Positions 43,280 through 54,150 are shown, counted from the stretch's first letter. The stretch is 64,000 nt of DNA from Streptomyces sp. CC228A (GCF_021390935.1 NZ_JAJPUI010000007.1:62001-126000); one strand, 5' to 3'. The notes: a model not told the origin generated them from the letters alone. Made by a program: numbers and translations.

Positions 43280-44491
43280 ATGACGACCGTCAGCGACCAC
43301 GGGCGGACCCCTTCCCCCGCCCCGGTCCCGTACCCCTTCAACGAACCGGACGGCCTGGAGCTGGCCGAGGACTACGGACGCGTGCTGGAGCGCCCCGGCC
43401 TGTTACGCGTGCGGATGGCCTACGGCGAGCCCGCCTGGCTGGCCACCCGGTACGCCGACGCGCGGCTCGTCCTCGGCGACCGGCGCTTCAGCCGGGCGGA
43501 GGGGCGCCACCACGACGAGCCCCGGCAGTCCGAGGCCCGCCAGGACAGCGGCATCCTCGGGATGGACCCGCCGGAGCACACCCGGCTGCGGACCCTCGTG
43601 GCGAAGGCCTTCACCGTGCACCGCGTGGAGAAGCTCCGGCCGCAGGTGCGGGAGCTCGCGCACGGCCTCCTCGACGGGATGGAGGCCATGGGCCCGCCCG
43701 TCGACCTCGTCGAGCACTACGCCCTGCCGATCCCCGTCGCCGTGATCTGCCGGATGCTCGGCGTCCCCGAGGAGGACCGGCCGCGCTTCCGGGTGTGGAG
43801 CGACGCGATGCTCTCCACCAGCTCGCTCACGGCGGAGGAGTTCTTCCGCCACCAGGAGGACCTGCGCGCCTACATGGCCGGGTTGATCGCGGACCACCGC
43901 GCGGACCCGCGCCCCGACCTGATGACCGCGCTCATCGACGCGCGGGACACCGGGGACCGGCTGAGCGAGCTGGAGCTGATCGACCTGTGCCGCGGCATCC
44001 TCGTCGCCGGGCACGAGACCACCGCCAGCCAGATCCCGAACTTCCTCTACGCCCTGCTGGACCATCCGGACCAGCTCGCCCTGCTGCGCGAGCGGCCCGA
44101 GCTGATCGCGGGCGCGGTGGAGGAGCTGCTGCGGTTCGTCCCGCTGGGCAGCGGCGCCGCGTTCCCGCGGTACGCCACGGAGGACGTCGAGGTGGGCGGC
44201 ACGCTCGTACGGGCCGGTGAACCGGTGCTGGTGGCGGTCGGCGCCGCCAACCGCGACGCGCTCAGGTTCGACGGGCCGGGGAAGCTGGACGTGACCCGCA
44301 CAGGGGTGCAGCACCTGGCCTTCGGCCACGGCGTCCACCACTGCCTGGGCGCGCCGCTGGCCCGCCTGGAGCTCCAGGAGGCGCTGCTGGCGCTGATCAC
44401 CCGGTTCCCGGCGCTGCGGCCGGCAGGGGACGTGGTCTGGAAGAAGGAGATGCTGGTGCGCGGGCCGCGCGAGATGCCGGTGGGGTGGTGA
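43280..44491 (+). CDS. Cytochrome P450
   Basis: A 403-residue class I P450. The I-helix oxygen-binding AGHETT (about residue 245), the ELLR of the ExxR motif (about 283) and the heme loop FGHGVHHCLGAPLAR with the Cys ligand (about residue 355) are all present. ATG after CAGGAGACC. It is followed, in a 4-base overlap, by a small ferredoxin gene that likely supplies its electrons. The substrate is unknown. The pair sits divergent to and between argF and arcA without an obvious link. Confidence 0.93.
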   Translation: MTTVSDHGRTPSPAPVPYPFNEPDGLELAEDYGRVLERPGLLRVRMAYGEPAWLATRYADARLVLGDRRFSRAEGRHHDEPRQSEARQDSGILGMDPPEHTRLRTLVAKAFTVHRVEKLRPQVRELAHGLLDGMEAMGPPVDLVEHYALPIPVAVICRMLGVPEEDRPRFRVWSDAMLSTSSLTAEEFFRHQEDLRAYMAGLIADHRADPRPDLMTALIDARDTGDRLSELELIDLCRGILVAGHETTASQIPNFLYALLDHPDQLALLRERPELIAGAVEELLRFVPLGSGAAFPRYATEDVEVGGTLVRAGEPVLVAVGAANRDALRFDGPGKLDVTRTGVQHLAFGHGVHHCLGAPLARLELQEALLALITRFPALRPAGDVVWKKEMLVRGPREMPVGW

Positions 44492-44715
44492 GCCGCGTGG
44501 CGTGGAGCCTGGAGGTGGCGAAGGACCGGTGCATGGGGTCGGGGATGTGCGCGGCGCTGGCGCCGGAGCTGTTCCGGCTGGACGACGCCGAACGCGCCGA
44601 GCCGGTGCGACGGGACATCGCGGCTGACGAGCGCGCCCTCGACGCGGCCGACTCCTGCCCGGCGCTGGCCATCGCCGTACGGGAAGGCCCCCGCACCGTG
44701 GGCCCTCGGCCCTGA
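44488..44715 (+). CDS. [3Fe-4S]-type ferredoxin
   Basis: A 75-residue electron carrier with the Streptomyces P450-partner pattern: DRCMGSGMCAALAPELF gives Cys-x5-Cys and SCPALAI the third Cys; the absence of a fourth indicates a 3Fe-4S cluster. The GTG at 44488 overlaps the P450 stop (a GTG three bases earlier is also possible). It would donate electrons to the P450 next door; a ferredoxin reductase is not encoded nearby. Confidence 0.88.
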   Translation: MSRVAWSLEVAKDRCMGSGMCAALAPELFRLDDAERAEPVRRDIAADERALDAADSCPALAIAVREGPRTVGPRP

Positions 44716-45001
44716 GGGGTGCGCAGGGGTGCGGCGGCGTGCGGGGGTGAGGGGCGCGGCTCCGCCTGCCCGTGAGGGGCGCGGGGGTATGGCGCCCTCT
44801 GCCGCCCCGTGACGGCGGACGTGATGCGTCCGCTTCCCGGGGCGGCCCGGCCCTACGTGCGCGGGCCCCCGCTCCGCAGCGGTGAAGGCGCTGCGAGGCG
44901 GGGGCCCGGGGCCGCGGGGCTCGCGCGGGACGGCGGGGCCCCGCGGCGCCCGGCCGGGTGCGGCAGCGCCGGGGCGCGGCAGGCCGCACGGGCGCTGCGG
45001 C

Positions 45002-46234
45002 CTATGCGGCGTCCCGCTCCACGGGGCAGCTCATGCAGCGCGGCCCGCCCCGGCCGCGGCCCAGCTCACTGCCCGGGATCTCGATCACCTCGATGCCCTC
45101 GCGCCGCAGGTACGTGTTGGTGGTGACGTTGCGTTCGTACGCCACGACGACGCCGGGCTCCACGGCGAGGACGTTGCAGCCGTCGTCCCACTGCTCGCGC
45201 TCCGCGGACCGCACGTCCTGGCTGGGGGTGAGCACCCGGATGGACGGCAGCCCCAGGGCGGCCGCTATGGCCTGGTGCATGTGCTCGGCGGGGTGGTCGG
45301 TGACCCTGAGGGGCCGCGCCCCCTCGCCCGGCTCGATCGTGTACGAGCGGAGCATGCCGAGGCCGGCGTACTGGGTGAAGGTGTCGGGCGTGACCATGGT
45401 CATCACGGTGTCGAGGTGCATGAACGCCCGCCGCTTCGGCATGTCCAGGGCGACGATGGTGTGGGCGGACCCCGCCGCGAACAGGCCGCGCGCCAGCATC
45501 TCCACGGCCTGCGGGGTGGTGCGCTCGCTCATGCCGATGAGCACGGCGCCGTTGCCGAGGACCAGGACGTCCCCGCCCTCGATCGTCGACGGGTAGTCGT
45601 CCTGCCCCTCCGACCAGTGGTGGAAGGCCCCGGCCTCGGGGCCCGTGAACAGCGGATGGTGCTTGTAGATCGCCTCGAAGTGGACGGTCTCCCGCTGCCG
45701 GGCGGGCCACCGCATCGGGTTGATGGACACGCCGTCGTAGATCCACGTGGAGGTGTCCCGGGTGAACAGGTGGTTGGGGAGGGGCGGCAGGAGGAAGTCG
45801 TCCGGATCCATGACGTGGAAGCGGACGGACGCGGGCTCGTCGTGACCGGAGAGGAACTCCCGCTTCGTCATCCCGCCGACCAGCGCCTCCACCAGGCGGG
45901 GGGTGTCCATGGCGTCGAACGCCGCACGCAGGTGGTCCGTGGCGAGCGGGCCGTACTCCTTCTCGTCGAAGACCCGGTCGAGGACGAGCTTGCGGGCTGC
46001 GGGCAGTTCCAGGGCCTCCCGCAGCAGGTCCCCGAACAGGTGGACGGTGACGCCCCGATCGGCGAGGACGTCGGCGAACCCGTCGTGCTCCTGGCGGGCC
46101 CGCCGCACCCACAGGACGTCGTCGAACAGCAGGGCGTCCTTGTTGGTCGGCGTGAGCCGTTTCAGCTCCAGGTCGGGGCGGTGCAGGATGACGCGGCGCA
46201 GCCGCCCGGTCTCGGAGTCGACGTGGAATCCCAT
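45002..46234 (-). CDS. arcA: Arginine deiminase
   Basis: Hydrolyses arginine to citrulline and ammonia, the first step of the arginine deiminase route. The 410-residue protein has the family's guanidinium-fold features: VLWVRRARQEHDGFADVL, DHLRAAF, FTRDTS, EGGDVLVLGNGAVLIGMSERTTP (about residue 225), HLDTVMTMV with its catalytic His, and the C-terminal nucleophile Cys in GPRCMSCP. The 286-base gap downstream has no gene I can support. argF on the same strand makes citrulline splitting possible, but carbamate kinase is not in the window. Confidence 0.93.
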   Translation of the reverse strand: MGFHVDSETGRLRRVILHRPDLELKRLTPTNKDALLFDDVLWVRRARQEHDGFADVLADRGVTVHLFGDLLREALELPAARKLVLDRVFDEKEYGPLATDHLRAAFDAMDTPRLVEALVGGMTKREFLSGHDEPASVRFHVMDPDDFLLPPLPNHLFTRDTSTWIYDGVSINPMRWPARQRETVHFEAIYKHHPLFTGPEAGAFHHWSEGQDDYPSTIEGGDVLVLGNGAVLIGMSERTTPQAVEMLARGLFAAGSAHTIVALDMPKRRAFMHLDTVMTMVTPDTFTQYAGLGMLRSYTIEPGEGARPLRVTDHPAEHMHQAIAAALGLPSIRVLTPSQDVRSAEREQWDDGCNVLAVEPGVVVAYERNVTTNTYLRREGIEVIEIPGSELGRGRGGPRCMSCPVERDAA

Positions 46235-46283
46235 CCCCCCATCCTGGCCGAGGGAGGCGTCCGACGCACCGTCACGGTCTCGG

Positions 46284-49083
46284 TCACGTACGCAGCATCA
46301 GCACCACCGCGGTGACGATCAGGGCCATCAGCACGCCCACACCGGCGCCGACGACGACGTACGGCCTGGCGTCGTGGCCCCCGCCCCGCGGGGGCCCGTC
46401 GGGCGGAGCCGGCCCGGGGCCATCCCCGCCGGCCGGTGCGGCGGCGCGGAGTCCCGCCCTCGGCGTGGCGGGTCCGGGCGCCGGACGCCCCACGTGGGGT
46501 GCTCGTCCGGCTGCCCGGCCGTCGGCGCCCACGGGCGGTCGGGGGCGTCGCCGCGGCCGTGAGCCGGGTGCGCGGCGGCCGGTTCGGCGGGCGCCCACCG
46601 GATGTCGCCCGAACCACTGCGCTGCCGCTCGGAGTTCGGGGCGTCCGCAGGCGGCGGGTACGTGCCGGGCGGGGGCGGGTCGCCGAGGGGCGCCGGGCCC
46701 GGCCCCACCGGTCCGGTGACGGGAGCGGGGCCTGCGCCGGTACGGACGCCGTCAAGCGGGGACCTGCCGGTGCGGGGCCGGGCTCCGGCGAGTCGCCCCG
46801 CCACGCCGGACCCGTCCCCGCAGCGCCGGCGCCGGAAGCGCGCCCCACCCACGGACGGACGGCATCGGCAGCCGGACCGGCCGCGACCGGACCGGGCTCC
46901 GGCCGGTCATCCCGCCACGCCGGGCCTACCCCCACCGCGCCGACCTCGGCCGCCCGGCCCGCCCCTGCGGGCACGGCACCCGAAGCGGGACCTGCCGGTG
47001 CGGCACCGGGCTCCGGCGAGTCGCCCCGCCACGCCGGACCCGCCCCCGCCGCGCCGGCGCCGGAAGCGCCCCGCCCACGGACGGACGGCATCGGCAGCCG
47101 GACCGGCCGCGACCGGACCGGGCTCCGTCGCATCGCCGTGTCGACCCCAGCCCGCCCCCGCCGGGTCAGCGTCAGGAGCCTGGCGGCCCTTCCCTGCGCG
47201 GAGGGCATCGGCCGCCGGGCCCGCCGGTACGGAGTCCAGTGGGGCGGCGGGTCCGGTGCGCGGCGGCGGGTCCACCGGGAACGCGCCTGTGCCAGGCGAA
47301 CCCTCCCCGGCGATGGGTCCGCCGCGGCCGCCGGGCCTCTGGCGGAGGCGTCCGGGGGCGTCCGCCCCGCGTACCCGGCCCCTGCTCAGGGCCGCCCCCG
47401 GCGCCGGGCCCGAGCTGCCCGCCCGGGGGCGGGGCGTGCCGTCCTGCGCGGTCCGCCACCCGGCGCCGCGCGCGTCACAGGCCGCCGCAGCGGAGGCGCC
47501 GTGGGGTCCCGTCCGGTCGGCGGGCTCTGCCGGGCCCGCCGACCGGGCGGGCGGAGCGGGGCGGCGGGTCCTGGCTGCCTTCAGGAGGGCCTGCCACGTG
47601 GTCTCCGGCAGGCCGGGCGACGGGGCGTCGGTGATCCGGCGGACGGCGGCCCGCGCCGCGGCGTGCGGGCTCGTGAACAGGCGGGGCAGCAGCCGCGTCA
47701 CCTCGGCGGCCAGCTCCGGGTCCCCCAGCAGGGGGCGCACCGCCCACCCGTAGAGCGCCGCCGCGTTCGCGGCCCGCACCGCGTCGCCGGGGTGGGGGCC
47801 GGGCCCTGCCCGCTCGGTGACGAACAGCTCCATGCGCAGCAGCACCGCGCACAGGGCGGTGCGCTGCTCGCGGCCCCAGCCCGGCCACCGCCCGGCCGCC
47901 TCCTTCATGAGCAGCGTCAGGCCCTCGTAGCGGGCTCCCAGGCGCAGGGCCCGCAGCAGCTCGTCGTCGGACGCCCGGGACACCGTCTCGGCGGCGTGCG
48001 GTGCGAAGGGGTCGTCGAGCGCGGCCCGCACGTCGCCCCGCTCGGGTCCGCGGCGCGACCCGCCGCCCTGGGCGGCGCCCAGCAGGCGCCCCACCGGCGA
48101 CCGGTCCCCGGCGGGGGCGGGCCACTCCGGGGGCACGGTGCCGACCGGCTGCGGCTCCGGGGGCGGGGCCTGCGGGGCGGGCCGCAGCAGCGGCAGCGCC
48201 GCCTCTGCCAGCGCCAGCAGCGGCAGCCCGCGGTTGCGGGAGGCGACGCGCCGCAGGGCCTCCCCACCGCGTACTCCTCGCGCAGCTGGTGGCGGACGAG
48301 GGCCTCCGCGACGGCCTCCGCGCGGTCGCCGCACCGCTCGGCGGGGTCGACGCGCCTGCGGTTCCCGGCCGCGGCGGCGGCGCCGCTCCAGCGGCTGACG
48401 AACACGAACCTCAGCTGGTCGGTCTCGTCGGTGTCGTGCGTGGCGAAGGTCCAGCCCCGTACCGCCTGGCCGCCGAAGACGCCGTGCAGGCCCCACAGCA
48501 CCGGGCAGGCGGCGGTGCCGGCCGGGTCGAGCAGGGTGAAGGACGCCGTCGGGTGGCGCAGGAACTCGGCCACCGCGCCGGTCAGTTCGTACCGCACCCG
48601 GGGCAGCGCCGCGGTCAGCGCCCGCAGCCCCTCGTCGGCGGCGGCCACCAGCGGCGCCTCCGCCACCCGCGGCAGCCGCCCCCGCACCTCGGCGAGCGGC
48701 AGGTCCGCGCCCTGCCAGGACCAGCCGTGCAGGCCCAGGCACGTCGCCGGGTCGAGCACCGCGGCCGGCCCGAGCAGGGCGTGGCACAGGGTGCCGGCGC
48801 GGCCGCCCGCGTCCCGCCAGGGGGCCCGCCGCACCAGCAGCACCTCGTCCGCGCGCTCCAGCCGCAGCAGTGCCGGTGCGGTGACCTCGCCGGTGCCGCG
48901 CAGCAGCGCCCCCGTCCTGCGGAACAGGTCGTCGGCCCGCTCGGGCGGGCAGGAGCAGGCCACGGGCCCGAAGCCGGTGGTGCCCGACAGGTTCTCGGTG
49001 TCCCAGCGGAAGACGACCTGGTCCACCGACCGGTCGTGGCCCCAGGCGTCGGCCCGGCCCCGCGGGTCGTGCAGTGCGGCCAT
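46284..49083 (-). CDS. GTPase-associated protein 1 (GAP1)-like protein, frame-disrupted
   Basis: The first part reads cleanly from the ATG at 49083: VDQVVFRWDTENLSGTTGFGPVACSCPPE, LHGWSWQGADLPL, WGLHGVFGGQ, matching GAP1 proteins, which accompany TRAFAC GTPases in predicted conflict systems. At the CCCC run near 48262-48265 one base is missing, and the frame continues ALRRVASRNRGLPLLALAEAALPLL... to helical sequence. Then comes a Pro/Ala/Gly-rich linker with more slips and internal repeats, and a final membrane helix YVVVGAGVGVLMALIVTAVVLML before the stop. TGATG overlap with the GTPase gene. Confidence 0.72.
46763..47128. repeat. Imperfect ~140-bp direct repeat in the GAP1-like linker
   Basis: The stretch starting GACCTGCCGGTGCGG near 46763 recurs near 46990 with small indels; both include CACGGACGGACGGCATCGG and CCGGACCGGCCGCGACCGG. 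In the correct frame it encodes Pro/Ala/Gly-rich linker sequence. Such repeats vary easily in copy number and are also hard to assemble. Confidence 0.65.
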
Positions 49084-51190
49084 CAGATGCCCACCTCTTC
49101 CTCGTCCACTCCCGGCAGCAGCCCGCACATCGCGAACAGCGACAGCAGGGGCGCCAGCACCCGCCGGGGCCGCACGCCGTGCGGGAAGTGGTCGTGCCGC
49201 GCCTCCCCTCCGGTCGCCGCGACGAAGTGCAGCGTGCAGCGCGCGCAGTCGTCGAACGGCCTGAGCCATGCCGCCGTGGCGTACCGCCCCACGAACGCGT
49301 AGGCGTCCCTGCTCTCCTCGCGGACCTCGTCCGGCCGGAACACCGGCGGCTGGGAGCGGCCCAGCCACCGGTCGACGGCCGGTTCGACCCGTATGAGGTC
49401 GCTCTTGTTGACGGCGATGGCGGCGGGCGCGGCGACATAGGGGCCCGCGGTGCGCGGGATGCGGTTGAGGACGGTCGTGAACGCCTCGTCGCCGAGGTCG
49501 CGCTGGCGCAGTCCGTGCAGGGCCCGCAGCGGGTCGAGGGACGCGAGCCGCAGGGCGCGCAGCGGGTCCAGGACGAAGAGGAACGCGTCGACGCCCCTCA
49601 GGAACCGCGTCACCTCGCCGTCCTGGGCGAGGTCCTCGCCCGCCAGGTCGAAGAAGACCACCGGCCTGGTGGGTCCCCGCCCGCTGACCAGGAGTCCGTC
49701 GGCGAACCGCGCGAAGGTCTGCTGGCCGGTCCTGCCCAGCTCCCGGCCCTGCTGGAGGCTCTGCACCCGCTCCCGCAGGAACGTGCGGTGGGTGTCCGGG
49801 TTCAGGGGCAGGCACTTGAGTCCGTACGGTTCGAGGCCGCCCTGCTCGACCTCGCCCAGCATCGCCGCGAGCAGGTGGGTCTTGCCGACGCCGGAGCTGC
49901 CGACGAGGGCGATGGACACGGGCCGGCCGTGCCTGAGGTACGGCACGGGCAGTTCGTGCAGCTGGTCCTCGTCGGCGTGCGGGCACGGCTGGTACGCCTT
50001 GCGCAGGGCGTCCTCGACGTGGGCGCGCCGGTGTTCCCCGCTCAGGTCGAGGGGGATGCGCGCGCCGCGGGCGTCGATCGTCACGAGGCGGGTCTCGTCG
50101 TAGGCGACGGGCAGCAGGCAGTGCGGGCAGAGGCGCTCCGGTGCGGCCGGGTCCGGGCCCAGGCGGGGAGCGGGCGGCGGGGCGGCGGGCGGCGGGGTGC
50201 CGGTGCGGCCGAAGAGGTGCTGCAGGAGGGTGCCGCGGCGGGTCGGCGGCCCCGCTGCGGGTGCGGGGTCGGGGACCCGGCCGATGCCGAGCGCGTCGCG
50301 TTTGCGGGCCAGTTGGGCGTCGTGTTCGGCGCGGCCGCGGGCCAGCGCGTCGGAGCCGCCCGCGGACGCGGCCAGCGGGTCGGGCGCGTTGAGGAGGCGC
50401 ATCAGCTCGGCGGGGGCGGGCCGCCCGGCGGCGGCGGCGTGGAAGGCGCCGCCGTGGGCGAGGGCGGTGAGGCCCCGGAAGTCGGCCAGGTCGGCCGGGG
50501 GCCCGCGCCCCGGTCGGGGCGCCCGGCGAGGAGGAAGTACATCAGCTGGGCCACCGACCACAGGTCGTCGCGGGGGTCGGCCGCCCCGGTGCCCTGCCGC
50601 TGTTCGGGGGACGCCCACGGGGCCGCGCCCGCGGCTTCCCTGGGCTCGCCGGTGCGCAGCGCCGCGTGCGGTTCGCAGAGTCGCACGTGCCGGCCGTCCC
50701 AGCGGACCGTCTCGGGTCCGATGGCGCGGTGCACGAAGCCCGCGGCGTCCAGCAGGCGGACGGCGAGGACGAGTTGGGCGAGGATCCGCTGCTGCTCGGC
50801 GACGCCGAGGGCGCCGCCGAGGGTGGCGAGGGGTTCGGCGTCGGCGATCCGGTAGAGGACGAACGGCTCCGGCGCGTCGAGGTCGTAGCCCACCACGCGG
50901 GTGAAGACCTCGACGAACGGCGCATCCCCGTAGCGCCGTTCGAGTGCCACCGCGGCGGCGGCCTCCCGTTCGAGGGCGTTCATGGCGCGCGGGTCGCAGG
51001 GCGCGGGGATGCGGTACTGGAGGACGGTCCAGTCGACGCCCAGGGTGACGGCGCGGGCGAGCCGGCCGGGCGGCCCGGGCAGCTCGCGATCGCGGCCGAA
51101 GCGGGCGGGGAACCGCATGGCGGTGCCGTCGTGGGTGCGGAACGACAGTTCGCCCGCGGCGGGCGGGTGGGGCGGTGCGGGGCGCGTCAT
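49083..51190 (-). CDS. Pseudokinase-TRAFAC GTPase protein, frameshifted
   Basis: Reads from ATG 51190 as a protein-kinase fold (residues about 40-260: VVGYDLDAPEPFVLYRI, LVLAVRLLDAAGFVHRAIGPETVRW, WASPEQRQG, DDLWSVAQLMYFLLAG) in which the catalytic loop HRD is HRA and DFG is missing, so it is probably inactive. One base is lost in the GGGGG at 50497-50501. After that the frame holds a Cys pair (LCPHCLLPV), a P-loop VGSSGVGKTHLL, FFDLAGED and VNKSDL, i.e. a TRAFAC-clade GTPase. Healed length is about 702 residues. It overlaps both neighbours by 3-4 bases, forming an operon. Confidence 0.75.
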
Positions 51191-53823
51191 GACGGCCGGC
51201 CCTCCTGCCCTTCCCCGGACGCCTCCCGCACGGTCCTGACGGCGTCGTGGCGGAGCGGTACGAGTCCGAGGACCCCGGCGTGGCGCCCGGCGGGGTCCAC
51301 ACGACGTCCTCGGCGCGGTCGGCGGACGGGTACGGGTCGGGGTGGGCGGCGAGCCGGTCGCGGTGCGCGGCCGCCGGGTGGTCGTCGCGGTCGGCGGCGC
51401 CGCGCCGGAACGCCTCGGGTGCGAACCGGACCCGGCGCACCGCCTGCGGGTCGGCGGACAGCAGCCGCCGGTGCTGCGGCCCGCACAGCGGCACGGTCGG
51501 TTCTGCGGCGCCGCCCGCGGCGAGCAGCCCGGCGACCCGGTCGGGGGCGACGCCGGTCAGCCGGGCCGCGTCGGGGCGGCGCTCCGGGTGGCGGTCGTAC
51601 GGCGGCGGGGACGTCGCGGCGTCCGCAGGAGCCGGCCGTACACCTCGTCCAGCAGTTCCCGCACGGGCGCGTCGAGGGGGGTGCGGCCGGCCTGCGCCGG
51701 GTCCCGTTCGATGCGCGCCCAGCAGGTGGTGAGGACGTCGCGCGCCCCGGCGGCGAGGTCGGCGACGAGGGTGTCGACGAGGTCGGGGCCGCCGTCGCCG
51801 CGCTCGCGCTCCAGCCACGGCGGTTCGGCGGCGGCGCCGGGCGGGGGCCATGGGTGGTCGCCGCCGCCGCTGCCGCCGTCCCGCGCTCCGGCGCCGTGCA
51901 CCGCGTGCCGGCCCCGCGTGCCGGGCGGCGCGTACCCGTCGGGTGCGTGCTCCCCGTCGCCGGTCCGGTGCGGCGCGGCGTCCGGGGGCGGGCCGCCGTG
52001 CCCGGCGTCCGGCCCGTACGGCGAGCCGCTGCCGCGGGGCGCGCCGTAGACGCCGTGCTCCGGCGGGTGGCCGGGCGCGCCGGGCTGCCCGCCGTCCGCG
52101 GGCCAGGCGAGCGGGTCCTGCGGGACGGACCCGGTGCCGGCGGGCGGCCCCGGCGGGCGGGCGCCGGGGGCGGCAGGCTCGGCGGCGTACCAGCCGTCCC
52201 CGGCGGAGCTGTCGCCCCACCGGTCCCAGTCCCAGGGGTCGCCGCCGTCCGGCGCTCCGGGCGCCTGGGCGTGGGCGGCGCCGGCGTGCGGGCCGCCGCC
52301 GTACGGGGAGGGGTCCCCGGGCCCGGTCGGCTCGCCGTGCCGGTCGGCCGCCGCGGCGAGGCCGCGCAGCAGCAGTGCCGCGGCGCGTGCGCCGTCCGAG
52401 CAGTGGTGTCTGACGTCGGCGAACATCCAGTCATGCACGGCGGTCTCGGCCAGCAGCCGGTCGACCCCGGCGGCGACGCGTGAGGCGTACTCGGCGTCCG
52501 TGCGGCGCCACCACGCGTCCACCGACCGCATCCAGTCCCGTACGGCGAGGACGACGGCGGCGACCAGTGCGAGGAGCACCAGCGGTGCCCCGGCCCACGC
52601 GGGCGGGCCGAGCAGGGCTCCCGCCGCGGCCCCGGCCGCGCCTCCCGCGAGGCCGCCGGCCAGCCGGGCGGCCACCCGGGTGGTGGCGCCGCCGTCGCGG
52701 CCGCCGTCGGGCGACCGGTTGGGGCGGCGCCACCGCATCAGGGCGCCGAGGGCCCCGGCGGCGAGCCCGACGGCGGGGCCGAGGTACCAGCCGGGGCCGG
52801 GCCACAGCCCGGCCGCGAATGCCGGGCCTCCCGCGGTGAGGGCGGCGGCCGCGCGGCCGCCGCCGGCGTGGAAGCGGGGCGGCCGCGCCAGGTGGCGCAG
52901 GTACGCCGGGTCGCAGACCTCGTCCAGCCGGGCGAGGCGGGCCGCGCTGCCCGCCGGGGCGGTGCGGTCGGACAGGGAGGCGAGCCGGGCGGCCGCCGAC
53001 CGCAGCGGGAGGCGCTGGTCGAGGAGCCGCTCGGTGAGGTCCCGCAGCGCGGGCACCACCCGGGCGCGGGACGCGGCGGGCAGGTCGGGCAGGACGATGC
53101 CGCGTTCGAGGAGCCGGGCGCGCTGCTCGGGGGTGAGGCGTACGCCGTCGGCGTCGGTGAACGCCCCGGCGACGGTGTCCCGGTAGCGCTCCAGGGCGCG
53201 GCCCAGGTCGTCGAGGCGGCCCGGCAGGTCGGCCGTGCGGGTCGCGCCGGCCAGCAGCCCGGCCGGGCCGCGCACCCGGCGGTGGCGGCGCGGGCGTCCT
53301 CCAGCGCCTCGTCGCAGGCGCGGCGCCGGGCGGCGGCCGGGCGTGCGGGGTCCAGCCAGGTGTGGCCGTGCACGGCGTCGGGCAGCGAGTCGTCGAGCAG
53401 CACGGCCAGTTCGGACGGCACGGCGTCGCCGGGGCCGGCGCCGGGGGCCTCCTGGCCGGCCAGGGCGTCGAGGGCCTGCTTCCACGCGCGGGTGCGGGCC
53501 TCGTCGGTCAGGTCGTGCTCCACGACCCGTACGGACGGGACGGCGACTCCGTGCACGATGTCGCCGAGCGCCCGCAGCGCGGCGTCGAACACCTCGGGCT
53601 GGGCGAGGAGTTCGACGAGGGGGCGCAGGCCGTCGGGGTCGCCCGCGGTGAGCGGGTCGAGGAGCCACAGCACCCCGGCGGCGGGCGGCCGCAGGGTGAG
53701 GGGGCGGCGCAGGACGCGGTCCTCGGGGCTGCCGACGGCCAGGCAGACGATGCGGGCGGGGCCGTAGGAGTAGAGCTGCTCGTACAGGAACTGGTGCGCG
53801 ACGAGCCGGTCGGCGTCGTCCAC
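51187..53823 (-). CDS. Large membrane protein of the GTPase operon, frameshifted
   Basis: First gene of the operon. The frame starts VDDADRLVAHQFLYEQLYSYGPARIVCLAVG, continues through a helical region with slips near 53276 (GGG run), 51617 and 51290, and contains hydrophobic segments YLGPAVGLAAGALGALM, ARLAGGLAGGAAGAAAGALLG and APLVLLALVAAVVLAV, then a Gly/Pro/Asp-rich stretch and a C-terminal domain. Each slip equals one missing base. Healed length is about 879 residues. The start is uncertain: the frame stays open upstream to about 53850 with no standard start codon. I recognise no family. Confidence 0.6.
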
Positions 53824-54150
53824 GACGACGAAGCGCCGCTCGTCGCCGCCAACGGGGTTGATATCGCGTCACTCCTTCGGGGTGACGAACGCTATGGGCT
53901 GCTTATAGGCCCGTCAACACGCGGCGAATCACACCAGGCGCACACGAATCGAAGGCTGCTCCCCCTGTGCTGCACCATGCCCCAGGCGAACACCCAGTGC
54001 GCCCCCAGTGCGCCCTGGGCCGGCACCGCCACCGGTGCGCGCCGCCGCCCGCCGGACCGGGGAGACCGGCCGCGGCGACCTCGCCCCCGGCCGTCGTCTG
54101 CCGGTAAAAGCGCTGGCCGCGGCGGTACGGGGACCGGGATACTCGGACAC
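53824..54150. other. Divergent promoter region of the GTPase operon and hen1
   Basis: A 327-base gap between two divergent operons. It includes an AT-richer stretch near 53860-53960 (GTTGATATCGCGTCACTCC...), a minus-strand AAGGAG at 53874-53879 that suits an earlier start for the membrane protein, and no gene I can support. Confidence 0.4.

Noticed and set aside
46436..49264. A 942-codon plus-strand open frame opposite the GAP1-like gene
   Set aside because: Low-complexity Arg/Pro/Ala sequence in a GC-rich antisense frame. The minus strand carries the conserved GAP1-like sequence.
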